NCBI GenBank assembly: GCA_963575745.1
Contig: CAUYUJ010018458.1
Location: forward strand, 158,777-196,276
DNA from: Prorocentrum cordatum
Lineage: Eukaryota; Sar; Dinophyceae; Prorocentrales; Prorocentraceae
Direction of reading: 5' to 3'
DNA: 37,500 nt
The notes under the pieces are model-generated. The model saw nothing but the letters and a program-made list of their open reading frames with translations. It searched no databases and was not told the DNA's origin. The stretch's first letter is position 1. The number at the start of each line of letters is the position of its first letter. The position numbers and the translations under genes are program-made. This document shows positions 28,801 to 37,500 of the stretch, in pieces.

Positions 28801-28837
28801 TGGGTGGGTCAAACGCAGGGAGGTGACGAGGCTGATG

Positions 28838-28905
28838 GGAGGAGGGTGGAGGGGAGGAGGAGGGGGAGGAGGAGGAGGAGAGGAGGAGAGGAGAAGAGGA
28901 GACGC
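28838..28905 (+). repeat. (GGA)n purine tract
   Basis: GGAGGAGGGGGAGGAGG-type run of about 65 bp directly after the minisatellite. Confidence 0.88.
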
Positions 28906-29100
28906 GGGGCGCTGTCTCTTCAAAACGAAGACCCAACACCACAGGACAGATGGGAAAAATCTCTGGGGCGCATATGTTATTTCTGCCCGCTTCTGCTGGC
29001 CGTCCGCCGGCATTCCACCAGCGTGCGCCGAGAAAGATATGCAAATGCCAAAGATGCTCGAAGGCGAGGCCCGTTCTGGAGCGCCCCATCTGTATGCATG
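28906..29100. other. Unique island between repeats
   Basis: About 195 bp of non-repetitive sequence with no recognised gene. Confidence 0.4.
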
Positions 29101-29162
29101 TGTATAAATGTGTATAGGGTAAAAACAGATACATACATGAAACAACATGTATGTATATACAC

Positions 29163-29195
<33 letters not shown>

Positions 29196-29395
29196 CATAC
29201 ATACATACATGCATGCATGCATTCATACAGACAGACAGACAGACAGGCAGACATATAGGCATACAGACATACAGACATACATACATACATTCACACATAC
29301 ATATTATGTGTATACATAGAGGTCAAGATGTGTATATCTATATGTATATATATGCATACATACATATCCTTATCTAGATATAAGACACACAACTA
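29101..29395 (+). repeat. CATA/CAGA tetranucleotide tract
   Basis: CATACATA repeats with a (CAGA)n patch near 29,227-29,256 and AT-rich ends. Confidence 0.9.
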
Positions 29396-30600
29396 TGAAC
29401 ATACACATAGATGAATGATTATCTGTCCGTCCACATGTATGTGAATGCCAGCGCCCTGCCTTGCGGCCATCCATGCTGAAGACGCGGTCCGCTGAGACCG
29501 TGTGGCCGAAGCGGCCAAGGCTTCCGCTGGCGCCTGGCAGGCGTGGTCTGCCGCTATGGTGACAGAGGATCAGGAGGAGGGTCGCGGAGATAGACAGGAA
29601 CTGAGGGGTTCCACGATGCGCCTCCTGGGCTGGACGAATGGAGGGGGGGCTGGGAAAATCAGCTGCGTGAGCCTCCCCGTCTCCAATCTGTATCAGTGCC
29701 TCCCTGACGGGCACTCGATAGACGGCGGGCATTGATCGATGCAGGAAGCTGGCGTTTTCCTGACACGTTCCTGCGACATCCCGAGTCGCGATTTCGTGCC
29801 ACCTACTTGCGCGCTGCCGAAGTGCCCGCCATTGGGCACCCGTCCTGGAGGCGCTGACTGCACACTTTCGAGGAGCAGGCCAGAGATTGAGATGCACGTC
29901 CGCTGAAACTGCACTGACCGACTTGCACGCCCATCGGGGTGAGGGGGAGCAGCAGAAGGAGGGAGGGAGGGAAGAGGTGAGGATGGGGAACGAGGGAAGA
30001 GGGACGAGGGAGAGAAAGAGGAAAGAAGAAGGAGAGAGGAGACACGACAATCAATGAGGGTTGGAGGAGGGACGCCTCTCAACCTCTCCTCCTTTTCCCC
30101 CTCCCCCCCTCCTCCTTCTCTTCTGCCCTTTCTGCCCTCATACTCCCTACTCGTCCCTCCCGCCGTCCCCCTATCCGACCGCAGGCGTCATGATTTCTCG
30201 CACCGTGGACCTCCAGAACTCCCGACCCCTCCAATGGGGCCCAGCTTTTCGTCATGAGCTGTTTTTGTGGGGGGTCCTGGATCCGGATGAAAACCCCTGG
30301 AGCCTGGAATAACTCCGAGCCTCCTTTCGCGACCATTTCCCGACGCGAGGAGGTATAGGTCCTCATCCCCCCGAAAGGTTCTCGGTGGTCTCACGGCCCG
30401 GGAACGGCCTCCAAGGGGCCGCAAACGCCGGAAAAAACAGGGCCCCAGTCCTTCATCGCGACTCCTCCCTCCCGTCCTCGGCCCCCCCCCCCCTTCGTCC
30501 TGCCCCCCCATCCGCCCCGTGCTTCCCCTCACATACGCACACCACTTTTTGCGTCGGCGGCTGGGCAGAGGTCACTGCTCCGGCGATGTGGCATTAGCGG
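29396..30600. other. No gene recognised
   Basis: Mixed sequence. A minus-strand frame near 29.5-29.9 kb includes GAQWRALRQRASRWHEIATR, which looks coding, but no family is recognised. A purine-rich run (29,935-30,050) is followed by a pyrimidine-rich run (30,075-30,145), a potential inverted pair. Homopolymer C of 13 near 30,481. Confidence 0.35.
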
Positions 30601-31500
30601 GGCGCACACCACTCACGCATGTGTTCCATGGTGGTCACCCTGAGAGCAGACTCGCTCCTTCGTGAGGCAGCGGAGCTGGCCTGAAATCCCCCGGGGACCG
30701 AACATGGGCGACGAAGGGGCAAAAGAGCCAGAGCGGCGCAACATGTTTGCTCGGCAGCGGCGCGCTCTGCGTAGGTCAATGGCCAGAGCGCGAGCGCGTG
30801 CGAATATGCAAGCAGGGAAGACAGAACGGCCGTAAGCTCCCGACGGCCGCGGCGGCAGGAACACTGGCCAAGAGCGGCAAGGACGGGGGACAGAGACGGC
30901 ACGGGAACTGGCGCCAGACGCGGAGGGTGGAAGGGCGACGACGGGGCGACAGACCCAGAGATCTGACATCTTGTTCCACTCCCCCCGGGACTGGCTTCGC
31001 ACCCTGAGTCGTACCTTGGCAATCCCAGGGCCCAGCGAGGGCCCCCGGAAGCTGAAAAGCGCCAAAAACAACTTCCGTCCGATTTTCTCGCGACGCGAGC
31101 ATGCCTGGGGACGGAGCAGAGCGGGCCAACAACACACACGCGCACGCTCTTTGGCGGTCGCGGCTTCGCGCCCAACGTCGAGGCGGAGCAAGTCACCGAA
31201 CTGACGGGCGCGCGCGTGCGGGGAGCCCGCCAGAGCGTGATGGGCCCGTGTTGGGTCGACCAGCCATCCCAACCCTCGGCATACCCGGGCATGGGCAGCG
31301 AGGGCGCAGCAGGCGGAAAGGGCAGAGCCCCGGAAGCAGGGGGCGCAGCCCGACGAGCAAGGAATGACAGGAGGACTGCCGAGGCCGGAACGGCAGCGCC
31401 AGCACCCACAAGGAGGGCGGGAGGCGGAGAACGACACGCGCACGCACATGCGCGCGGCCTGCGAGCACCACAAAGCCCGCCGCGAGGGCCGCTGCCACGC
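30601..31500. other. GC-rich, open on the minus strand, no family
   Basis: All three minus frames stay open over long distances because GC-rich sequence has few stops. I see no domain. Confidence 0.35.
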
Positions 31501-31557
31501 CGGCGATGACGCCGGGCCTGGGCCGGGAGCGGCGCCGGGGGCTTGGCAGAGAAAACA

Positions 31558-32070
31558 CGAATAAAGTAGGTGATGATGAGGATGCAGAACGACCACACGA
31601 TCAGAATCAGTTGCCTTCCCCTGATGCCACAAGACAGAAACCAAATTCCTCTTCTATACTTATGTATGTGACATCCTGCGGCCCCCCCCCCCGACACGGA
31701 ATCCCCGACGTCTGGGGCAAATGGACGCCCCTCCAGAGTCCCGCGAGATTTCTGGAAGTCCCTGCCAAGCCGCGCACATGGGTCGGCGGCGGTCCCAACA
31801 GCGAAAACGGGGAAGAGGAAGAGGAAGAAAAAGAGGACACATGACGGAAGGAGAAGGAACAACATGATGATAACGGAGATGGCGAAAATAGCAACCAAGA
31901 GATCGTTGTTTTGACTGATGTACCTCTCCCTCAGCCGGCCTGCACGTTGGACGTGAAGGACGAACGTGTACGGCGCCGAGCGCCAATGCAGACTTGCAAG
32001 TATACATACATTTGCGAATGCCATGACAATCGGCACTCGAACAATCCGATCATTGAATGAAAAAGATGGT
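31558..32070 (-). CDS. Candidate membrane-protein exon fragments
   Basis: The minus strand encodes hydrophobic stretches that look like membrane helices: VRVPIVMAFANVCILASL, then after a charged loop (HVQRAGRLRERYISQNN) LLVAIFAISVIIMLFLLLPS, and further on RQLILIVWSFCILIITYFIR. A pyrimidine-rich stretch and a C-run (31,680-31,693) between the second and third segments suggest an intron. One 684-residue open frame covers all of this but includes low-complexity Phe/Cys runs, so it is not a real single exon. No family recognised. Confidence 0.22.
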
Positions 32071-32079
32071 TTTAAATGT

Positions 32080-32155
32080 GTAAAACATGTTCTAAACATG
32101 TTTCGAACATGTTGTTTACATATTTGAAACATGTTTGAAACATGGTTTAAACATC
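32080..32155. repeat. AACATGTT palindrome cluster
   Basis: About seven variants of AAACATGTTT spaced 11-17 bp apart, with ACATGT as a perfect palindromic core. AT-rich against GC-rich flanks. Function unknown. Confidence 0.8.
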
Positions 32156-32384
32156 TGGAAATTGTTTGGCAACATCCTTCCGATCCATTAATCGACTTCC
32201 ACAAACATGCATACACACACAAGCACATGAAGGGACCAGCCCAGGCCGCATCCATCGGCAGGAAGGAGGAGGAACTTCCATAAACAGCTTGTCTGTAAAA
32301 GGTCTTATAAAATCGCCAAACAGCGCTTGCACTTAGGGGGCTGTACTTTTGCCTTCTAAAGAACCGAGCCGTGTCTTCGGTCTG

Positions 32385-32465
32385 GATGCGGCCGCCGTCG
32401 CCGCCCCGTCGCCGCCTCGTCGCCACTCGTCGTCTGGGCCGTGTCTTCGGCGCCCCGTCGCCGCT
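32385..32465 (+). repeat. CCGTCGCCGCC block (dispersed family, copy 1)
   Basis: CGCCCCGTCGCCGCCTCGTCGCC-type repeats with two GGGCCGTGTCTTCGG strings. Related blocks lie at 34,855-35,000 and 36,335-36,488. Confidence 0.7.
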
Positions 32466-32649
32466 TAGATTCTCCCTTCTAAGAGGAGGGGGGAAAAAAA
32501 AACAACAAAAAAAACAAACAAACAAAAAAAAAAACCTCCCCCCTTGACTCAAGGGGCCCCCAATGTGTATTGTATGAGCCTGCCCCATCGTCCATCCGTA
32601 ATATGAATGAACTCGTACCATCCCAGGCCGGCCGGTACCGCCTTTCATC

Positions 32650-32936
32650 CTGTGCAGATTTTTTTAATGCGCGCACAATCGTTTGTCAAGAACGGTCGGT
32701 GTTCAAGAACACCTTACAGAAACGGGGCGAACTGCTCGTCGCGCGCAAATGCAGAAGTCCTTCAAAAACCGTAGGCACCGTTTTTTTCAACATGTTCATA
32801 ACATACTACCTAGCGGCGTTTGGCCTCAAGTGCGCAAAAATCGGCATCGCAAGAAAGCCCTTGCGCGCGTGCTGTCGCACGATTCCTGTGGCAAATAAAC
32901 TCGAGGTGAAAAAAAAATCAAAAAAACAACTTTTAC

Positions 32937-32967
<31 letters not shown>

Positions 32968-33250
32968 CGCGCGCGTCGTCGCGCACGCATGCCGGAATCC
33001 TTGAAAAAACGTGGGTGCCGCAAGGATTTCAAAACCGAGTGCCCCGAGAATATATACAACGCATGGCTTTGCAACATTAGCTCTGAAACCCCCAAAAAAA
33101 CTACGCTCGCGGTCTTGCAAATTCTTACTACTGTCGGCTTTTCACAATTCCATCAAATTTTGCCAAATGGGCCTGCCGCGCCGCATGCCGAAATCATTCG
33201 GACGCCTTTGCGCGCGCGCGCTGGAGGGGCCACGATCCGCGTCAAATAAA
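32650..33250 (+). repeat. Duplicated element separated by a 25-nt poly(A)
   Basis: A segment at 32,738-32,780 (core TCCTTCAAAAACCGTAGG) has a counterpart at 32,978-33,020 (core TCCTTGAAAAAACGTGGG), about 32 of 43 positions alike. Both halves then run to a TTGCGCGCG segment and CAAATAAA (about 32,891 and 33,242). An uninterrupted A25 (32,937-32,961), preceded by an A-rich stretch, sits between them. The layout suggests a retroposed element with a poly(A) tail in tandem with a diverged relative. Confidence 0.55.
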
Positions 33251-33727
33251 GCAACGCGGGCCACTCGCGCGTCGGCCGATCGCGCATGACGACCTCCTTC
33301 CCGAACCTTCATCACCGACGCGAAGACGCCGTCATCGTCGTCAGCGTGGTCAGCTTCGGCGACGTCACTGGCCGTGCCGTCGTCGTCGTCACCATCGTCA
33401 CCAGCATCGCAACTAGCATAATCGCTTCTACCGTCGACGACGTTGCCATGATACAGCGCCCGCCCACGTCGCCGACTCGCACTGAAGTGCCCGCTGGGAA
33501 GTACCTAACGGTCAGCGCCACCGCGGCCGCATCGGTCGCGCCAAACTAGCTGGCCGCTCTGCGCGCCAGAATGTGCGTTAGCGCGGCCGCGGCGATGCGC
33601 CAGCCAGCGCCGAGCAGTCATCGCAATCGCCGCCGCATGGGTTTTGCAAACCAAGTTGCGGGTGGGTGGGCGGGATGATTGCGCGAGCAGTGGAGTTGAC
33701 AACTGCAAATTCGGCAGGGCCAATTGC
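33251..33727. other. GTC/ATC-rich low complexity then mixed sequence
   Basis: 33,320-33,450 is rich in GTCGTC/CATCGTC triplets. The remainder shows no gene. Confidence 0.45.
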
Positions 33728-34735
33728 ACGGCACAGGTTGCACCGGATTGATCGCACCACATTGACTGCACCACGTAGATTGTACCTCTTAGGTTGCACA
33801 ACATAAACTGTTCCGTAAATAGTGCACAACGAAGATTGCACCACATAGCATGCACAGCATTGACTGCACCGCGTATATTGCACCACAAATATTGCACAAC
33901 CTGTGTTGCACCACATAGATTTCACCATATATAGATTGGACCACATAGGCTGGACCACATATTGAACCACATATGCTGCCCCACATAGACTGCACAACAT
34001 AAGATGCGCAACATCGAATGCAAACCATATACAAGTGGCCGACGCCATGCCGCCGACCCCACATACATTGCATCGCATATACTGCACACTGCATATTGCA
34101 CAACATTGATTTCACCACATGGATTGCACCACATAGACTGCACACCACAAAAATTGCACACCGTAAGTTGCACCACCCTCATTGCATCACACAGATTGAA
34201 CCACATGCATTGTACCACCTATTGCAAAAGATTGGTTGCAGGCCATAGATTGCACAGAATAGTTTGCACCGAATAGATTGTACCACATACACTGCCCCAC
34301 ACAAAGTGCACACCAGATAGGTGTACATGATAGGACGTACCACGAATGTTGCACAACCTAGGTGCACAACTTAGACTGCGCCGCATAGATTGCACCGCAT
34401 GTATTGCAACATCTCTTACGCCACACTGATTGCACACAATAGATTGCACAACATGCACCGCTCCACCTTGATTGTTTCAGATAGGTTGCACCGCAACGAT
34501 CGTATCACATAGGGTGCACAGCATTGGTTGCACACCAAGCAGCGCAAAACCTAGATTTCACCAAGTAGATTGCACCACATACGTTGAACCAAATCTATTG
34601 CACAACGTCTACTGTACCTCATAGGTCGCACCACGCGCACTGCACTACATAGGTTGCACAACATTGGTTGCACTGCATAAAGTGCGCAAACTATACTGCT
34701 TGCATCACATAGGTTGCCCCGCATAGACTGGACAC
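33728..34735 (+). repeat. 14-bp minisatellite, consensus ATTGCACCACATAG
   Basis: About 1 kb of tandem 14-mers with frequent substitutions. A clean stretch at 33,837-33,930 steps by exactly 14 bp. Minus-strand frames cycle through Val-Val-Gln-Ser-Met-Trp-Cys-Asn because three units equal 14 codons. Confidence 0.94.
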
Positions 34736-34854
34736 CATATACGGCTAGAAACGCACTACTTGGGGCACACGCTGGCTAACATGGATATTTACACCTATAC
34801 ACCACAAGCAGTGCATGCACTCAGGAGGGTTCTTACGTACCTTCTAAGGAGCTG
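34736..34854. other. Short spacer
   Basis: Contains ACGCTGGCTAACATGGATAT, resembling AGGCTGGCCAACATGTGTAT at 36,725-36,744, so it is part of a repeated junction. Confidence 0.5.
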
Positions 34855-35000
34855 AGCCTGCGGGCCGCCCTTGTCGCCATGTGACCACTGCCGCCGCCTC
34901 GTCGCCGGTCGCCGCCGCCCGTCGCCTGGGCCTGCGGGCCGCTCGGGCCGCCATGCTGCCGCCGTCGCCGCATCGTCGCCGCCCGCCGCCCCATCGCCCG
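34845..35000 (+). repeat. GGCCTGCGGGCCGC plus (CCGTCG)n block, copy 2
   Basis: CTTCTAAGGAGCTGAGCCTG leads into GCGGGCCGCC, CGCCATG and CCGCCGTCGCC repeats. The same succession occurs at 36,335-36,488, there interrupting the TTGCN array. Confidence 0.8.
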
Positions 35001-36120
35001 TCAGTGTTGAATGTGTTCGCATTGCATTGCGTTGCTCTGCGTGTCTTCTCATTGACTTGCACTGCGTTGAATTGCGCTGTATCACTTGGCATTGCGTGAC
35101 ATTGCGTGGCACTGATGCTCGACATCACGGTGCAGTGCTTTACGACACTGTGCACTGCGCTGCTGCTTTGCAATCGCATCCCGTTGCACAACGTGAGGTT
35201 GAATTGCATTGGTGTGTAGTGCTATGCCGTGCGTTGCATTGCTCTGCGCCGCTTTGAACTACGTTCATTGCTTGACATTGCGTCGCACTGATCTGCATCG
35301 CTGCGCATTGCTGCCCATTGCGTCGCAGTGCTTTGCATTGCTTGGCCTTGCGTTGCGGTGCTGTGCATTGCGTGACAGTGCTTGGCATTGCGTTGCATTG
35401 CTCTGCAGTGAGTTGCATTGCGCTGCGCCACGTTACATTGTTCTGCATTGCTCTGCATTGCGCTTTGCATCGCGCTGTTTTACATTGGTGCACATTGAGT
35501 TGTCTTGCTTTGCGTTGCGTTGTGGTCTTTCGCAGCGCGTTGCGTGAGCGCATTTACGTTACACAAATGTGCAATCGTAAGTCATTGCACGGGCGTTTAT
35601 TGATTTGCACTGCGTTGCATTGCTGTGACGCGCATTGCATTGCTGTAAATCGATTTGAAGTGTTTGGCATTGCGTTGCAGAGCTGTGCATCGCGTTGCTT
35701 TGATTTGCGTTGCTTTGCATTGCGTTGCATTGTTATGCGTTGATCTATATTTATTTACATTACTTCGTATTGCCTTGCACCACTTTGCGTGGCATTGCAT
35801 TGCCTTGCATTGCTTGCCAGTACATGACAGTGCTTCGCATTGTGCTGGATTGCTTTGCACTGCATTGCATTACTCTGCATTGCGTTGCGTTACACTGGAT
35901 TGCAACACATTGGTTTGCATTACGTTATTTGCGTTGCTTCTCACCGCGGTACATTAGTTTGCAGTGGTTGACATTGTTTTGCCAAGCTTTACATTGCGTT
36001 GCGTTGCAGTGCGTTGCGTTGCTTGGCATTGGTTTGCACTGCTTCTAATTGCTTGACATTGCGTTGCAGTGTTTTGCATTGCCTTGCACTGCTTGGCATT
36101 GCTGCGAGCTGATGTGCATA
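35001..36120 (+). repeat. TTGCN pentamer array (GCATTGCGTT)
   Basis: About 1.1 kb of five-base units such as GCATT, GCGTT and GCTTT, often in 10-bp pairs. Period 5 gives Cys-Ile-Ala-Leu-Arg-Cys cycles in all plus frames. No stable reading frame should be inferred. Confidence 0.95.
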
Positions 36121-36334
36121 GCATAGCACAGAAAGGAGGGGAGATGAAGGAGGACGAGGGGGATGATGATGATTGGCCCTGCTTACCACAGCACTTACGT
36201 AAACCACAGCACGCCCCCAGCAGCACGACAAACAGAACTTGCACTGAGGAGTTCTCACTTCTTTCGCCAAACAGTATTTGCACGAAGGGGTTCTTTCACC
36301 GACCAGTGCTTGTACCTGGGGTTTTTACTTCTCC
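36121..36334. other. Spacer within the array
   Basis: Unique sequence. It holds two related strings, GCACTGAGGAGTTCTCACTT and GCACGAAGGGGTTCTTTCAC, about 41 bp apart, which also resemble the lead-in to copy 2 of the GC-rich block. Confidence 0.5.
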
Positions 36335-36488
36335 TCTGAGCGACTGGGCCTGCGGGCCGCTCTGGCCGCCATGTAGCCGCCGCCGCCGCCACGCCGCCGC
36401 CCGTCGCCGCACGTCGCGGGCCGCTCTGGCCACCGTGTCGCCGCCCGTCGCCGCCTCGTCGCCGCCCGTCGCCTCGTCCCCGCCCGCT
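36335..36488 (+). repeat. GGCCTGCGGGCCGC plus (CCGTCG)n block, copy 3
   Basis: GGGCCTGCGGGCCGCTCTGG, then CCGCCATG and GCCGCCCGTCGCC repeats. It matches the 34.85 kb block and is flanked on the right by resumed TTGCN units. Confidence 0.85.
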
Positions 36489-36622
36489 TTGCATTGCTTT
36501 GCACTGCTTTGCAGTGTTTGCATTGCTTTGCATTGATTTGCATTGTTTTGCACTGTTTTGCATTTGTTCGCATTGCTCTGCATGACGTTGCTGCGCGCAT
36601 TGCTTTGCAAGGAACTGCATTG
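36489..36622 (+). repeat. TTGCN pentamer array, resumed
   Basis: TTTGCATTGCTTTGC units continue after the GC-rich block. Confidence 0.9.
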
Positions 36623-36627
36623 CTCTG

Positions 36628-36694
36628 CAGCACAACGATTGCACCACATGGATTGCACCAACGAGGTTGCACCACATTGATTGCACCGCACAAC
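36628..36694 (+). repeat. 14-bp minisatellite, short second array
   Basis: About five ATTGCACCACATGG-type units, the same family as 33,728-34,735. Confidence 0.88.
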
Positions 36695-36836
36695 TAGGTT
36701 CTAAGAAACTGCTGTTTGGGGTCCAGGCTGGCCAACATGTGTATTTCTCTATTCTTAACGCCTGGAGACGGAGCCCGGGCACCCGAAATCGGGGGTCCGT
36801 GGCCCGCCATCGTGGCCCTCCCCCGAGGTCTGGGGC

Positions 36837-36935
36837 TCGTTGCCCCCCACCGTTGCTCCCCATCGTTGCCCCTCAGCGTTGCCCCCCATCGTTACCTCCC
36901 GTTGCCCCCAATCGTTGCCCCCCATCGCTGCTTCT
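36837..36935 (+). repeat. CGTTGCCCCCCAT minisatellite, about 7 units
   Basis: Units of 11-14 bp: CGTTGCCCCCCAC, CGTTGCTCCCCAT, CGTTGCCCCTCAG and so on. Confidence 0.9.
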
Positions 36936-37500
36936 GTAAAGCTGTTTTGGGGCCTCTGCCGCATGTGTGTCACCGCAAGCCTCGTCAAGCATACAGTATG
37001 TACAAGCGGTAAGAATTCTTGCTATCAGAAATCGAGGGGCACATACTTCGCCGACTCTGAGCTCCGTAAGATGCCCCAGGGCTTTGCGCGCCCAAAGAGA
37101 AGTAAGAAGGTATCATGGTGCATCCGTTGGCAAGCCAATTTCGCATGTGGTGTGCCTGCTCTACAGAGAAACCCTTTGCAGTCGGTAGTTGTAGGGACAG
37201 CGCTGCTCCAATGCTGGTCGAAGATCCTTAGCTTGCGCACTGGGGCGCCCGAAATTCGAAACCCACCTCGGCATTGAGAAACGCGCGTTGCGGCACAAGG
37301 CTTCGGGCACGCGCAGAGGGAACGACCAGGAAAACGCTTCTCGGGACACGCTGCAGCCTCGAGCAGCCTGCTGCGAGGATGCCTGCGCGGGAGCCTTGGA
37401 GAGGAGCTGGCGTAGCACTGCCTGCCGGCTTCTAATGTAACAACCCTCTTCAGGAGGGAAAGAAAAACAGACACTATTAATCGTCGATCCCCAAGAAAAT
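36936..37500. other. Unassigned window end
   Basis: Non-repetitive sequence, open on both strands. A plus frame reads GTYFADSELRKMPQGFARPK, then SKKVSWCIRWQANFACGVPA (to a stop at 37,275-37,277), which looks protein-like. A minus frame of 149 residues overlaps it. I cannot choose between them and recognise no family. Confidence 0.3.

Noticed and set aside
30594-32648. A single 684-residue minus-strand protein
   Set aside because: It runs through Phe/Cys low complexity, a C-run and GC-rich filler. Only short hydrophobic blocks look coding, and these are listed separately at low confidence.
35001-36120. Structured telomere-like or centromeric repeat
   Set aside because: The TTGCN pentamer does not match known telomere repeats, it lies internally, and nothing in the sequence ties it to a centromere.
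1-37500. A bacterial or phage defence or biosynthetic gene cluster
   Set aside because: No operonic gene runs, ribosome-binding sites, integrases or known defence domains were found; the visible genes are intron-bearing or retroelement remnants.

Overview
The window looks like nuclear DNA of a dinoflagellate-type alga. There are no operons and no ribosome-binding-site spaced genes. The coding fragments are GC-rich and end mostly in G/C, and their plausible introns include non-canonical GC donors. The rest is decayed retroelement sequence of a kind I associate with dinoflagellate genomes, plus a very high load of microsatellites, minisatellites and foldback sequences. This taxonomic call is inference from style and content; no rRNA, tRNA, spliced leader or organelle marker was found to anchor it. 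Many long open frames here exist only because tandem repeats with few stops are open in several frames, so open length is weak evidence of a gene.

Layout. 1-430: 90-bp minisatellite. About 0.86-5.19 kb (+): decayed LINE-type retroelement with recognisable endonuclease tail, reverse transcriptase, RNase H and Cys-x2-Cys tail, broken by stops and frameshifts and split by a (TCC)n tract. 5.4-6.3 kb: CTC then CAT/CAG microsatellite. 6.9-7.05 kb (-): one good candidate exon. 9.04-9.33 kb: (CT)n. 10.88-12.33 kb (-): the only gene recognised with confidence, a di-iron fatty acid hydroxylase / sterol desaturase family membrane enzyme, with one intron that carries a 137-bp foldback. 14.75-15.09 kb: CAT repeats. 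15.12-16.29 kb: eight copies of a ~155-bp tandem repeat with a tRNA B-box-like core. 17.4-20.6 kb (-): fragments of an apparently spliced gene or retroelement-derived pseudogene, containing a 176-bp TA-flanked inverted-repeat element that coincides with a frame-consistent GC-AG intron.

21.2-28.3 kb: a large repeat domain of TGTA microsatellite and G-rich CTTGGGG-type arrays whose orientation flips near 23.33 kb. 28.42-28.80 kb: a second array of the minisatellite seen at the window start. 29.1-29.4 kb: more CATA repeats. 31.5-32.07 kb (-): possible membrane-protein exons. 32.65-33.25 kb: duplicated element separated by a 25-nt poly(A). 33.7-36.9 kb: nested arrays of a 14-mer, a TTGCN pentamer and a 13-mer, interrupted by GC-rich CCGTCG blocks. 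36.95-37.5 kb: unassigned.

The genes do not form a pathway. The most interesting signal is that three separate minus-strand candidate introns have inverted repeats next to or across their splice sites (11.80-11.94, 18.98-19.16 and 20.51-20.58 kb). This is the pattern expected of intron-generating transposable elements (introners).
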